DNA of 21,251 nucleotides from Planctomycetaceae bacterium UBA2671. GTDB lineage: Bacteria > Planctomycetota > Planctomycetia > Planctomycetales > Planctomycetaceae. A program made the position numbers and the translations under genes. This document shows positions 6,455 to 13,868 of the stretch, in pieces. The DNA is taken from positions 1 through 21,251 of the forward strand of contig DEML01000125.1 in the NCBI GenBank assembly GCA_002359185.1, in the 5' to 3' direction. Each line of letters starts with the position of its first letter. Position 1 is the stretch's first letter. Under the pieces are notes generated by a model. That model searched no databases. It was not told the origin of the DNA and saw only the letters and a list, made by a program, of their open reading frames with translations.

Positions 6455-8391
6455 TTTACGAACCTTCCGTACTTGCTGTCGTCGTCTTTTTTGGATTTGT
6501 GGGAGTCACTCTGGGACTGAGTTTCTGGCTGGGCGGAAAAGCAAAATCCTCAGCTGGTTACTTTGCGGCTCACGGACAAATCCCATGGTTTGTGAATGGA
6601 GTGGCTTTTGCAGGAGATTATCTCTCAGCTGCTTCCTTTCTCGGCATTTGCGGGATGATTGCCTTTTATGGATACGATGGATTCCTCTACTCCATCGGTT
6701 ATCTGGCAGGTTGGATTGTTGCTTTGTTTATTGTCGCTGAGCCCATGAAACGTCTTGGGAAGTTTACGTTTGCCGATGCTCTTAACACGCGATTCGATTC
6801 CCCCGGAATTCAGGTCGTCGCCGGGATCAGCACACTTGTGGTCAGTATCTTTTATCTGATTCCCCAAATGGTGGGAGCCGGGGCGTTGGTGACGCCTTTG
6901 CTGGGATTTGACCATTGGGTTGGCGTCGTCATTGTGGGTGCGACTGTGATATTGATCGTCGTGACAGCCGGGATGGTCTCAACGACCTGGGTGCAGTTTT
7001 TAAAAGGGTCGCTGCTCGTCTTTTTCTCAGCTGTTCTCACCATCATGCTGCTGTATCGCGGTTTCACCGTCGATGATGGAGGAAAAGATGGCCACACTTT
7101 CCGGACCTGGGGTCCTTTTGAACAATCTCAATTAATCGATAATGCGACTCTCAATCAAAATGGGACCTGGACGATTGTTGAACAATCACCCGCATGGAAA
7201 GAGACGGATTTCCTGCAAATCAAGAATGACGCCACGGGTGCCGTTACGGCCTGGCATCGGGTCGAAAAAGATGATGGTTTCTATCTTGTTGAAGCACAGT
7301 CGATTACCGAAGCAGCCGATGGTCGCACTCTGATAAACGGCTTACCGAAAGGAAAAGGGGAAGGCGAAGCGGTTCTGCATCCTGTGGGATATTTGTCGGA
7401 ACTTCCCGAAGGTGAGAAATCGACAGAAGGTGTAGGGCCGCTTGAATTTTTCAGTACACTGCAAAAAAGCAAAGTCATTTTGTGGCCGAAACAGATTGTG
7501 CGTGATGGCGAAGAAGTGACCACGGTTTATTACCAGAAAGAGACTGACGGCAGTCAGGTATTGCGACCGGGAGAACATCCTCGGTTCAAAGGAATTCGTA
7601 GTGAGAATCTGATTGATAAACTGAATTTTCTTTCGCTGATGCTGGCTCTGTTTTGCGGAACCGCATCTTTGCCTCACATTCTGATTCGGTATTACACTGT
7701 CAAAGATGAAGTTGCAGCTCGCAAGAGTACGATTGTGGGCATTGCCTCGATTGGGTTCTTTTATGTGTTGTCGCTTTATATTGGACTGGGAGCGATGACC
7801 AGCGGAGCGCTCGATGTGACGAACAGCAATATGGCAGCTCCATTATTGGCGCGAAGTATAGCCGAGTGGCTGTTTGCAGCGATTTCCGCAATTGCATTCA
7901 CGACGGTTCTCGGAACTGTGAGTGGTTTAATTCTGGCTTCGGCTGGAGCCGTAACGCACGATTTGGTGGGCCGTTTTGTTAAGACTCCCCTGACGGATTC
8001 CGCTCAGGTCAGGTTGGCGAAAATTTCGTCGGTTGGGGTGGGAATCATTGCGATCGTACTGGGAATTGTCTTCGAGAAGATGAATGTGAGTTATCTGGTT
8101 GGCTGGGCTTTCAGTGTAGCCGCCTCTGCGAACTTGCCTTCACTGGTGATGTTGCTGTTCTGGAAACGCACAACGAAAGAAGGTGTGATCGCCGCATTAA
8201 TGGTAGGAATGATCAGCTCACTGGGTTGGATTCTACTTTCAGAAGATACTTTCACACAGGTTTACGGTCTCAGTGCTCAAGAAGCCTTTGTCCCATTCAG
8301 TCAGCCGGGGATTGTCACAATACCGCTAGGTTTTCTGACATTAATTCTCGTTTCACTACTCACACAGCCAAAAACAGAGGAACAATCCTGA
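6451..8391 (+). CDS. Sodium:solute symporter, ActP-like, with a large extra loop
   Basis: A 646-residue multi-spanning transporter of the sodium:solute symporter family, close to cation/acetate symporter ActP, probably importing acetate or a related monocarboxylate with Na+. The ATG at 6451 is chosen because it overlaps the DUF485 stop (ATGA) and follows AGGAGGGACAGGC; an earlier in-frame ATG at 6298 lies wholly inside the DUF485 gene. Family marks include AHGQIPWFVNGVAFAGDYLS (40-59) and GTASLPHILIRYYTV (403-417). Between helices, residues about 205-388 form a hydrophilic segment of roughly 180 residues, much longer than the corresponding loop in ActP (whole protein about 550 residues). A hairpin terminator follows the gene. 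No acetyl-CoA synthetase is nearby, so the substrate is inferred. Confidence 0.9.
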   Translation: MIYEPSVLAVVVFFGFVGVTLGLSFWLGGKAKSSAGYFAAHGQIPWFVNGVAFAGDYLSAASFLGICGMIAFYGYDGFLYSIGYLAGWIVALFIVAEPMKRLGKFTFADALNTRFDSPGIQVVAGISTLVVSIFYLIPQMVGAGALVTPLLGFDHWVGVVIVGATVILIVVTAGMVSTTWVQFLKGSLLVFFSAVLTIMLLYRGFTVDDGGKDGHTFRTWGPFEQSQLIDNATLNQNGTWTIVEQSPAWKETDFLQIKNDATGAVTAWHRVEKDDGFYLVEAQSITEAADGRTLINGLPKGKGEGEAVLHPVGYLSELPEGEKSTEGVGPLEFFSTLQKSKVILWPKQIVRDGEEVTTVYYQKETDGSQVLRPGEHPRFKGIRSENLIDKLNFLSLMLALFCGTASLPHILIRYYTVKDEVAARKSTIVGIASIGFFYVLSLYIGLGAMTSGALDVTNSNMAAPLLARSIAEWLFAAISAIAFTTVLGTVSGLILASAGAVTHDLVGRFVKTPLTDSAQVRLAKISSVGVGIIAIVLGIVFEKMNVSYLVGWAFSVAASANLPSLVMLLFWKRTTKEGVIAALMVGMISSLGWILLSEDTFTQVYGLSAQEAFVPFSQPGIVTIPLGFLTLILVSLLTQPKTEEQS

Positions 8392-8404
8392 TTGTCTGAA
8401 TTAG

Positions 8405-8439
8405 AATGAGCCATTTCCCTGTAAAGGAAACGGCTCATT
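8405..8439. terminator. Hairpin terminator after the symporter
   Basis: AATGAGCCATTTCC (8405-8418) pairs with GGAAACGGCTCATT (8426-8439), a 14-bp stem with one A-C mismatch and a 7-base loop, starting 14 bases after the symporter stop. The T-run is poor on the plus strand. It could also serve the convergent minus-strand gene ending at 8520. Confidence 0.6.
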
Positions 8440-8519
8440 CATTATCGGTTGAACTCATATCCGCCACCTCGCACGATAAGCGACCAGAAGTAAAATTCCA
8501 AATGTCCCTTATAAACCAA

Positions 8520-8870
8520 TTAATCGTTCGTGGCGGCACTGATATTGGCAGTCCTGGGCTTTGATTTTTGGTGAGGGAGCTTGGTTTCAAACCGTACAAC
8601 CTCCTCAAAAATCTCCTGAAGATGGTTCGTCACACCTGCCAGTTCACTACTGCGGTGAATGGCTGGATCAGGACATTTCTCTTTGACACGAGATTCAAGT
8701 TCTGCTTGAAGTGGAGGCCCTTCATGGCGTGCATAGCCGCTCATCACCAGGGATTTGATCAACTTGTCTTTTCGTTCATCCAAGTTGGATTGATCGCCCT
8801 GTAACGTCTCGCAGCAAAGATCCACTAACGCATTAATATGTGCTTCACACTGAGAATTCATGTTACTCAT
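8520..8870 (-). CDS. Hypothetical protein coupled to a small lipoprotein
   Basis: A 116-residue protein I do not recognise. It has no signal peptide or membrane segment and is mainly hydrophilic with predicted helical stretches: a Cys pair in LVDLCCETL near residue 20, a charged segment QSNLDERKDKLIKSL, and a basic then polar C-terminus. The ATG at 8870 overlaps the stop of the upstream lipoprotein gene as ATGA (8867-8870), which argues that both are real and translated together. A second ATG three codons in is an alternative start. The mature product is presumably cytoplasmic while its partner is exported, so a shared process is inferred only from the coupling. Confidence 0.65.
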   Translation of the reverse strand: MSNMNSQCEAHINALVDLCCETLQGDQSNLDERKDKLIKSLVMSGYARHEGPPLQAELESRVKEKCPDPAIHRSSELAGVTNHLQEIFEEVVRFETKLPHQKSKPRTANISAATND

Positions 8871-9070
8871 TTGTCTCCCTCCAAAGGTGTATCAATATCG
8901 ACGTCATCATCTGTCGTCGGATCTAAATCTGCAGGTTCATTTCCCAAATCGACTTTGGGAACCTCCAGCTCAATTTTTGTGGAATCATCCGTTGTCTCAA
9001 CATCTCCATCGCAGCCAGTTGCAATAAAACACAGAGATCCTAATACCATAATTCCTGCTAAATATCGCAT
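8867..9070 (-). CDS. Small acidic lipoprotein
   Basis: A 67-residue exported protein. Residues 1-19 form a signal peptide (hydrophobic YLAGIMVLGSLCFIATG) ending in a lipobox-like ATGC with Cys20 as the likely lipidation site. The mature part of about 48 residues is dominated by Asp and Glu (DDDVDIDTPLEGDK at the end), so it is strongly negatively charged and probably disordered. AGAGGA lies a suitable distance before the ATG at 9070. It is the first gene of a coupled pair with the 116-residue gene. Similar short acidic lipoproteins are common unknowns in planctomycetes. A cation-binding or surface-charge role is only a guess. Confidence 0.75.
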   Translation of the reverse strand: MRYLAGIMVLGSLCFIATGCDGDVETTDDSTKIELEVPKVDLGNEPADLDPTTDDDVDIDTPLEGDK

Positions 9071-9258
9071 CGTTGTCCTCTCTATCCATTTCGTTGAAAT
9101 GATCGACCCGGTTGCTGTTCACAAGTATTAAATTATGTTGCCGCAAATCATGTGCCGTTGAATTGGAATCGACCTCCAGATGGAACTTCATTACTATTTT
9201 GACCGGAAACCACCCCGGCTATGCCGGTTATCACTATTATTCATCAGGAATTTTTAAC

Positions 9259-9762
9259 ATGGCTGATTCTCAATCGATCCTGGTCTTTGAATCGGATGAT
9301 GAGCAAGCAGTGGAATTGATCGCTAACTTTTTGAACGAAAAAGGTGTTGGAGCTGATGTCATTGAAAATCAGCCCGATATGCCCCAAGGCGATGCCTTCG
9401 GAATGACGGTCACTGCGTATGCAGGAGCGGAGAGTTCAGGACGATATGAAGTCCGCATTAAAGATGCCGAGCAATTCGAGCAGGCAAGAGTATTACTGAC
9501 GAAACATACAGAAGAAATTCTTAGACGAGCTGACCTGGTGCAGATTCAAGCCTCTGAAGTTGTCGTGGAATGCGATGACTGTTCAAAATCGAATGTCTAT
9601 TCGGGAACACTTCAGGGAACCGTTCAGGAATGCGAACATTGCGGCTCCTATCTGGACGTCCCCGGTGGAGAAGATGATTACGACTGGTCCATTGTGGATG
9701 AAACGATTTCAGAAGATGACGAAGCCGCAGCAACAGATGATGAAAACGACGCTTGGGGTTAA
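9259..9762 (+). CDS. DUF2007-like protein with zinc ribbon and acidic tail
   Basis: A 167-residue probably cytoplasmic protein. The ATG at 9259 is chosen over upstream in-frame ATGs because AGGAA lies 8 bases before it and the protein then begins directly with the conserved-looking domain. Residues 5-88 (SILVFESDDEQAVELIANFL and onward) resemble DUF2007, described as putative signal-transducing proteins with a ferredoxin-like fold. A zinc ribbon follows: Cys105-x2-Cys108 and Cys125-x2-Cys128. The last 35 residues are highly acidic. It faces the exported unknown gene convergently, with 23 bases between the stops. The function is unknown; a metal-binding interaction module is likely. Confidence 0.75.
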   Translation: MADSQSILVFESDDEQAVELIANFLNEKGVGADVIENQPDMPQGDAFGMTVTAYAGAESSGRYEVRIKDAEQFEQARVLLTKHTEEILRRADLVQIQASEVVVECDDCSKSNVYSGTLQGTVQECEHCGSYLDVPGGEDDYDWSIVDETISEDDEAAATDDENDAWG

Positions 9763-9785
9763 GTACCTGTTAATGACATGATTCT

Positions 9786-11177
9786 TTACTCCAAAGCTTG
9801 AACAAACTCTGGATCATCAAGATCCAGTCGATACAGAATTTGATTGTAATCGTATCGGGGAGTTGCCTCCGCATTGCCTGAAAATTGCTGGGTATACGTC
9901 CCCTCGAACAGTAAGATTGGAGAATTAGCGTCGGTCAATTCCGGATGCAATCTTGGATTGTAAAACGTGTACCGGTTATGCGTAACCACTTTGATCGCTC
10001 CAGCCCAGGGTCCGATTGGATGATCGGCTTCCGCATACCAGATTTCTCCTAACTCGGAGGCGTCACCATGTATCTGAGTGAAAATTGCAACCCATTTCTT
10101 GCGATACTCATTCCATGCAATCGAACCTCGATGGACTTCAATAGTTTCTGTCCCACCGGCAACCGAAACCATTTTCTGTGGTTCCAGATATTCCCAGGTT
10201 TCCGGGTTACTCCAGGCCTCAAAAGTCGCTAACAGTTTTAATGAGGGAAACGGATCTCCGAACAACAACCATTCCTTTCCGGTTTTATCAGTCCAGAAAA
10301 TTGGATGACCATCGTGTGCTAATTTCGGCTCAGGAGATTCATTCGACTTCGTCCACAAAACAGAATGACGATCAAACTGCTCGGTCTGATTGTTCCAGAT
10401 GCACAGTCCACTCTCGTAGGCAGTCAACGGTGGTTGAATTTTCACGTATGCACCAACAAGATGCTGCTTGTCATTTTTGTCCAATAAAGTTGTGTAACGA
10501 CTGATCCAAGTCGGACCGTCGCCGGGAAAGCGAGCCACTCCCCGAGGTTTGCCGTGATTGTCTCGGAAATAGTTGTATTGAAATCGAACAGGCGGCTCAT
10601 AATCATTCAGTGGTTTCAATACCGAAGTCGCGCTGGTCATATGAAAGATTCCCAGTGGGTATTCTGGAATCACCGTATCTCCCCAGGCCCAGAAAAGCTT
10701 GCCATTGTATTTAGCGATTTGGATACTGTCACAACCAAGAATTCCAGACTCTTTCCAGTCGAGTTCCTTACCCAGCTTCTGACTCTCGGCAAAGATCCCA
10801 GCCCCCGTTAATCGTCCCAGTCGTTTTGCGGGGAATTGCCGATGCACTTTGACAGTCAGTCGTTTTCCCGGTTGAGGAGTGAGTCGAACGCCCCGATTTC
10901 CAAAGCCATCCGGCTTTACTCCGTAGCCGTGCCCTTCAATGGAGAACCAGGTTTCCACATTCATCAATTCTGGAAGATCGAAAGCGATGCGCCCGGCATT
11001 ATCGGTTACAAAACGAACATGATGATTTGTTTTCAGTTCGACGAGCGGAACGGGCCAGTGATTCTGTGCATCAATGATTTGAATTTCGCAGGGTTCGATG
11101 GCGAGAGCGAACACTTGTAAGTTGAGAATGATTATTCCTGCAAGCAGCGTGAATATTTTGATTTGTAATTGCTTCAT
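9786..11177 (-). CDS. Exported protein of unknown function, possible beta-propeller
   Basis: A 463-residue protein with an N-terminal signal peptide (about 1-26, hydrophobic FTLLAGIIILNLQVFALA with an AxA-like end). Residues about 30-110 look like a small beta-sandwich of the carboxypeptidase-regulatory type (VPLVELKT, TDNAGRIAFDLP). The rest has spaced Trp and aromatic motifs, such as LFWAWGDT, PTWISRYTTL, HPIFWTDKTGKEWLLFGDP, SIAWNEYRKKWVAIFT and GEIWYAEADHPIGPW. Such repeated blades are reminiscent of five-bladed propellers of the glycoside hydrolase 43 or DUF4185 type. I cannot identify catalytic acids, so hydrolase activity is not claimed. It is expected to act outside the cytoplasmic membrane. 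The gene lies downstream of fhcA on the same strand, separated by a repeat. Confidence 0.7.
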   Translation of the reverse strand: MKQLQIKIFTLLAGIIILNLQVFALAIEPCEIQIIDAQNHWPVPLVELKTNHHVRFVTDNAGRIAFDLPELMNVETWFSIEGHGYGVKPDGFGNRGVRLTPQPGKRLTVKVHRQFPAKRLGRLTGAGIFAESQKLGKELDWKESGILGCDSIQIAKYNGKLFWAWGDTVIPEYPLGIFHMTSATSVLKPLNDYEPPVRFQYNYFRDNHGKPRGVARFPGDGPTWISRYTTLLDKNDKQHLVGAYVKIQPPLTAYESGLCIWNNQTEQFDRHSVLWTKSNESPEPKLAHDGHPIFWTDKTGKEWLLFGDPFPSLKLLATFEAWSNPETWEYLEPQKMVSVAGGTETIEVHRGSIAWNEYRKKWVAIFTQIHGDASELGEIWYAEADHPIGPWAGAIKVVTHNRYTFYNPRLHPELTDANSPILLFEGTYTQQFSGNAEATPRYDYNQILYRLDLDDPEFVQALE

Positions 11178-11196
11178 GTGTATCTCGATGTAATCT

Positions 11197-11229
11197 GGGT
11201 GCTTCGCTTCGCTACGACCCCAGCCACCC
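11197..11229. repeat. Interspersed repeat (GGGTGGCTGGGGTCGTAGCG family), copy 1
   Basis: This 33-base element between fhcA and the exported protein gene is bounded by GGGTG and CACCC. Its reverse complement begins GGGTGGCTGGGGTCGTAGCG, identical over 20 bases to the sequence that ends the window (21232-21251). The inner part repeats CTTCG twice (GCTTCGCTTCGCTACG). Confidence 0.7.
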
Positions 11230-11250
11230 TATGAGTATATCTGGAAATGA

Positions 11251-12882
11251 CTATAGATTTCCTGTCAGCAACAACTCCTCGGGGTCAATCCGATAATTGC
11301 CGTATTGAATCGAATAGTTTTCGTTGAACCATGTTTTGCGATGTTCATCAAATTCCTGAGTGACTTCCACATCCGGTCGCAGGAGTTGACCTGCCTGCTG
11401 AGCTTTCAGTTCACCATCTTCGGCGATCAGTTCACCCGCTTTGTAAACAAATCGGGGTCGCTGAAACATTTCTGTGATGTTCTCCTGTGGAGCGTAGATT
11501 GTTAAATCCGCAGCGGCTCCATAGCCGAGGTGTCCTTTTTCTTTCAAGCCGAGAATTCTTGCTGGAGCAGCTCGTGTCAGGGTGGCGATTTCGGAGAGCG
11601 TATATTCGCGATCCAGATCCCGTAGCGGAGAGCGATCCGCCAGATTCTCGGGCATGCGGTCAATCATTTCTTCACGATACGCGCGATCCATCAACAAATG
11701 GATCACTTGAGGATATTTGACGAACGCTCCGCCGTTGGGGTGATCGCTGCTCATCGCAATTCGCCAGGGGTCCGGCATACGGAGATACCATTCCAGACCA
11801 ATTGCCCATTGCGTTGCATGAACCAGGTTTCGATAAGGTTTGAATCGCCCGGGAATCACGCCGCAACTGGCTTCCTGTTCGGAATCAGATGTGAACCAGC
11901 GTCCTCCGGTGAGCCGTTGCAGATGCTCGGCAAAGGGGGCATCTCCGGTAATCGTCATCGCCTCGCCGGGAGAAATATGACCGACATCAACCGTGATTTC
12001 CGGATGTTCTCTGACATATTCGACGAGTGGTTCCACTGAAGAGGTGAATGAAGTCGGATCGTCTGCATTTCCGCCATAACTGTGAAACTGGATGTGGGCG
12101 AAGTGACCGCGGCTACCATCCAGAGCCTGCATGGTTTTCAGGGTTGTTTCCCAGTTACCGGGATAGCCGAGGTTGTTGCAGTGAATATGAGCGGCATGGG
12201 GCAGCCTCAAATTATCTACAGCCGCGGCCAGACTTTTCACAATTTGTCGCGGGGACACTCCGAATTCACCCACCGGAGCATCCAGTTCGTGGAGCGACTT
12301 TCGGCTGATCTGTTTCCAGTTCTCGACTCCACCCGGATTGACAATCTTTACGCCGTGAGCATGAACCGAGGAAAGCATCCAACCGACATATTCCTGAAGG
12401 GCATCTCCCCTCCCCTCGCGGATTTGATCCATCACATAATGATTATTTCCGAAGAGGGTCAGAAAGGCTTTATCGATATAGGGCGTGAGAGAAAATTCGT
12501 GATGAGCCAGTCGAGCCGTCAGTCCGGGTATGGCAGCATCGACGGCTGTTGTGTATCCCATCCCGGCGAAAAGTTGTCCAGTCGCCGAGCAGTTGGGAAC
12601 AATCGGAGTTTCCAGCGAAGCAGAATTGGATCTTCGGCCCCGATTCATGCCTGCCAGAAACTGTCGGGCATGATTCACTTTCGGGCCAACGATATGACAA
12701 TGCATATCGACCCCGCCCGGCATCACAATTAAACCAGAGAGATCTTTCACGACTGTATTTTCCGGCTTCTTGACTGGTGGAGCGATCATCACACCATTCT
12801 GAAACCAGAGGTCGCAAACTTCTCCATGCAGATCGTTCGCGGGATCGTAAACCTTTCCCCCTTTGAGGCAGTAATAAGTCAT
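11251..12882 (-). CDS. fhcA: Formylmethanofuran dehydrogenase subunit A-type protein (Fhc complex)
   Basis: A 543-residue metal-dependent amidohydrolase. In bacteria with tetrahydromethanopterin-linked C1 metabolism it is the hydrolytic subunit of the formyltransferase/hydrolase complex FhcABCD, releasing formate from the formyl carrier during formaldehyde oxidation. Metal ligands expected from the archaeal homologue FwdA are visible: His61 and His63 (VDMHCHI), Lys179 as the likely carboxylated lysine (HGVKIVNP), His232 and His234 (HAAHIHCN) and Asp380 (SSDHPNGG). Length matches the family. The start is the ATG at 12882 with no strong ribosome binding site. A palindromic repeat fills most of the 83 bases between it and the upstream membrane protein gene. 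Partner genes fhcB, fhcC and fhcD are not in the window. Confidence 0.92.
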   Translation of the reverse strand: MTYYCLKGGKVYDPANDLHGEVCDLWFQNGVMIAPPVKKPENTVVKDLSGLIVMPGGVDMHCHIVGPKVNHARQFLAGMNRGRRSNSASLETPIVPNCSATGQLFAGMGYTTAVDAAIPGLTARLAHHEFSLTPYIDKAFLTLFGNNHYVMDQIREGRGDALQEYVGWMLSSVHAHGVKIVNPGGVENWKQISRKSLHELDAPVGEFGVSPRQIVKSLAAAVDNLRLPHAAHIHCNNLGYPGNWETTLKTMQALDGSRGHFAHIQFHSYGGNADDPTSFTSSVEPLVEYVREHPEITVDVGHISPGEAMTITGDAPFAEHLQRLTGGRWFTSDSEQEASCGVIPGRFKPYRNLVHATQWAIGLEWYLRMPDPWRIAMSSDHPNGGAFVKYPQVIHLLMDRAYREEMIDRMPENLADRSPLRDLDREYTLSEIATLTRAAPARILGLKEKGHLGYGAAADLTIYAPQENITEMFQRPRFVYKAGELIAEDGELKAQQAGQLLRPDVEVTQEFDEHRKTWFNENYSIQYGNYRIDPEELLLTGNL

Positions 12883-12900
12883 ATATTCATTTCATTAAGC

Positions 12901-12970
12901 TGTAGGTCAGAGACTGCCTGACGCGGATAACATCGGACGCCCAATTTCGTCAGGCACAGCCTGATCTACA
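12901..12970. repeat. Palindromic repeat (GTAGGTCAG family), degenerate copy
   Basis: Left arm 12901-12922 starts TGTAGGTCAG and ends TGCCTGAC; right arm 12949-12970 starts GTCAGGCA and ends TCTACA. The arms are complementary at about 17 of 22 positions with 26 bases between. It is a diverged copy of the perfect element at 20489-20558. Its right end overlaps the last codons of the membrane protein gene and supplies its TAG stop (12966-12968). Confidence 0.75.
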
Positions 12971-13745
12971 CTTTTGATTCAGAGGGTGCGATTCTAGTTT
13001 CTTTCTGATGAAACTCATGATCGCTATTAAGCACCATGATTTTCTGCCAGATTTTCCGGGAGAGTCCAGTCGTCAGGGATTCCAAATCATTAACCGCCCC
13101 CACGGCTTGGCTATCCGGAAACTTTTCGACATACAAAGCGGCCACTTTTCCAGTCAGAGAAAGCAGTTCCGTACAATAATCAAGATAGCGGCCCAGTTGA
13201 AAGCGAGTGTATTGCCTTTTGGGGGAAGAGGCCGTGTCTTCGCCATCCTTCCAATCGAGAACGCGTTCGGGATCTTTGGTCAGTTGATGCATGTCGATAA
13301 TATGAGCAACCGACCGCAGCCGATGAATAGCAGTTAATGCCCGGCGTCGCTTCACACGACTCTCAATCGTGCTCAGAAAAAAGATGGCTGCTCCGATCAG
13401 AATCACATCGTTAATGCCGGCTTCCATCAATGTGATAATTTCGGATGCATCTGGCCGATCAGCATGCCATTCCAGATAACTGAAACCGTATATGGCGACG
13501 ACAATGATCCCCGTAATTACGAGATAAGTCAGAATCCGCAGCCCCCACATCGGACGGGCGATGGCCTGAGCGGTTTTGCGGGCATCTCGCGTAATTTTAT
13601 GCAATTCGTTGCAGACATCGGCCAATCCGGCAGCAGGAAATCGTTCCTGAATGCGTCTGTGCAACTGCGAAATTGTTTCCAGAATCCGGTCTGGATTCAG
13701 ATTGTCGTACTGAGAATTGGGCGAGCTGAGATTTTGCTGTGTCAT
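12966..13745 (-). CDS. Hypothetical membrane protein with two transmembrane helices
   Basis: A 259-residue protein I cannot name. A hydrophilic N-terminal region with predicted helices (about 20-65) is followed by two hydrophobic segments at roughly 69-91 (ILTYLVITGIIVVAIYGFSY) and 111-126 (VILIGAAIFFLST). A basic run VKRRRALTAIHRLRSVAH leads into IIDMHQLTKDP and a long C-terminal helical domain with no signal peptide. This suggests both ends are cytoplasmic. The RALTAIHRLRSVAHIIDMHQ block looks like a conserved family signature found in uncharacterised bacterial proteins. It lies upstream of fhcA on the same strand, with a repeat between, and diverges from the pcm gene. The stop codon lies inside the repeat. 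Confidence 0.75.
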   Translation of the reverse strand: MTQQNLSSPNSQYDNLNPDRILETISQLHRRIQERFPAAGLADVCNELHKITRDARKTAQAIARPMWGLRILTYLVITGIIVVAIYGFSYLEWHADRPDASEIITLMEAGINDVILIGAAIFFLSTIESRVKRRRALTAIHRLRSVAHIIDMHQLTKDPERVLDWKDGEDTASSPKRQYTRFQLGRYLDYCTELLSLTGKVAALYVEKFPDSQAVGAVNDLESLTTGLSRKIWQKIMVLNSDHEFHQKETRIAPSESKV

Positions 13746-13868
13746 TACTCACGAAAATTCGATAAAAAACGAATTGGAATACCTGTCAGATTAATACAGG
13801 CTTTTTCTCTTTAATCACATCATCAATTTTCTATTGATAACGCTCATCATTCAAGCAGGTTCAATAAG

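Noticed and set aside
12082..12732. A 216-codon plus-strand open frame
   Set aside because: Antisense to fhcA, whose metal-binding motifs are clear on the other strand.
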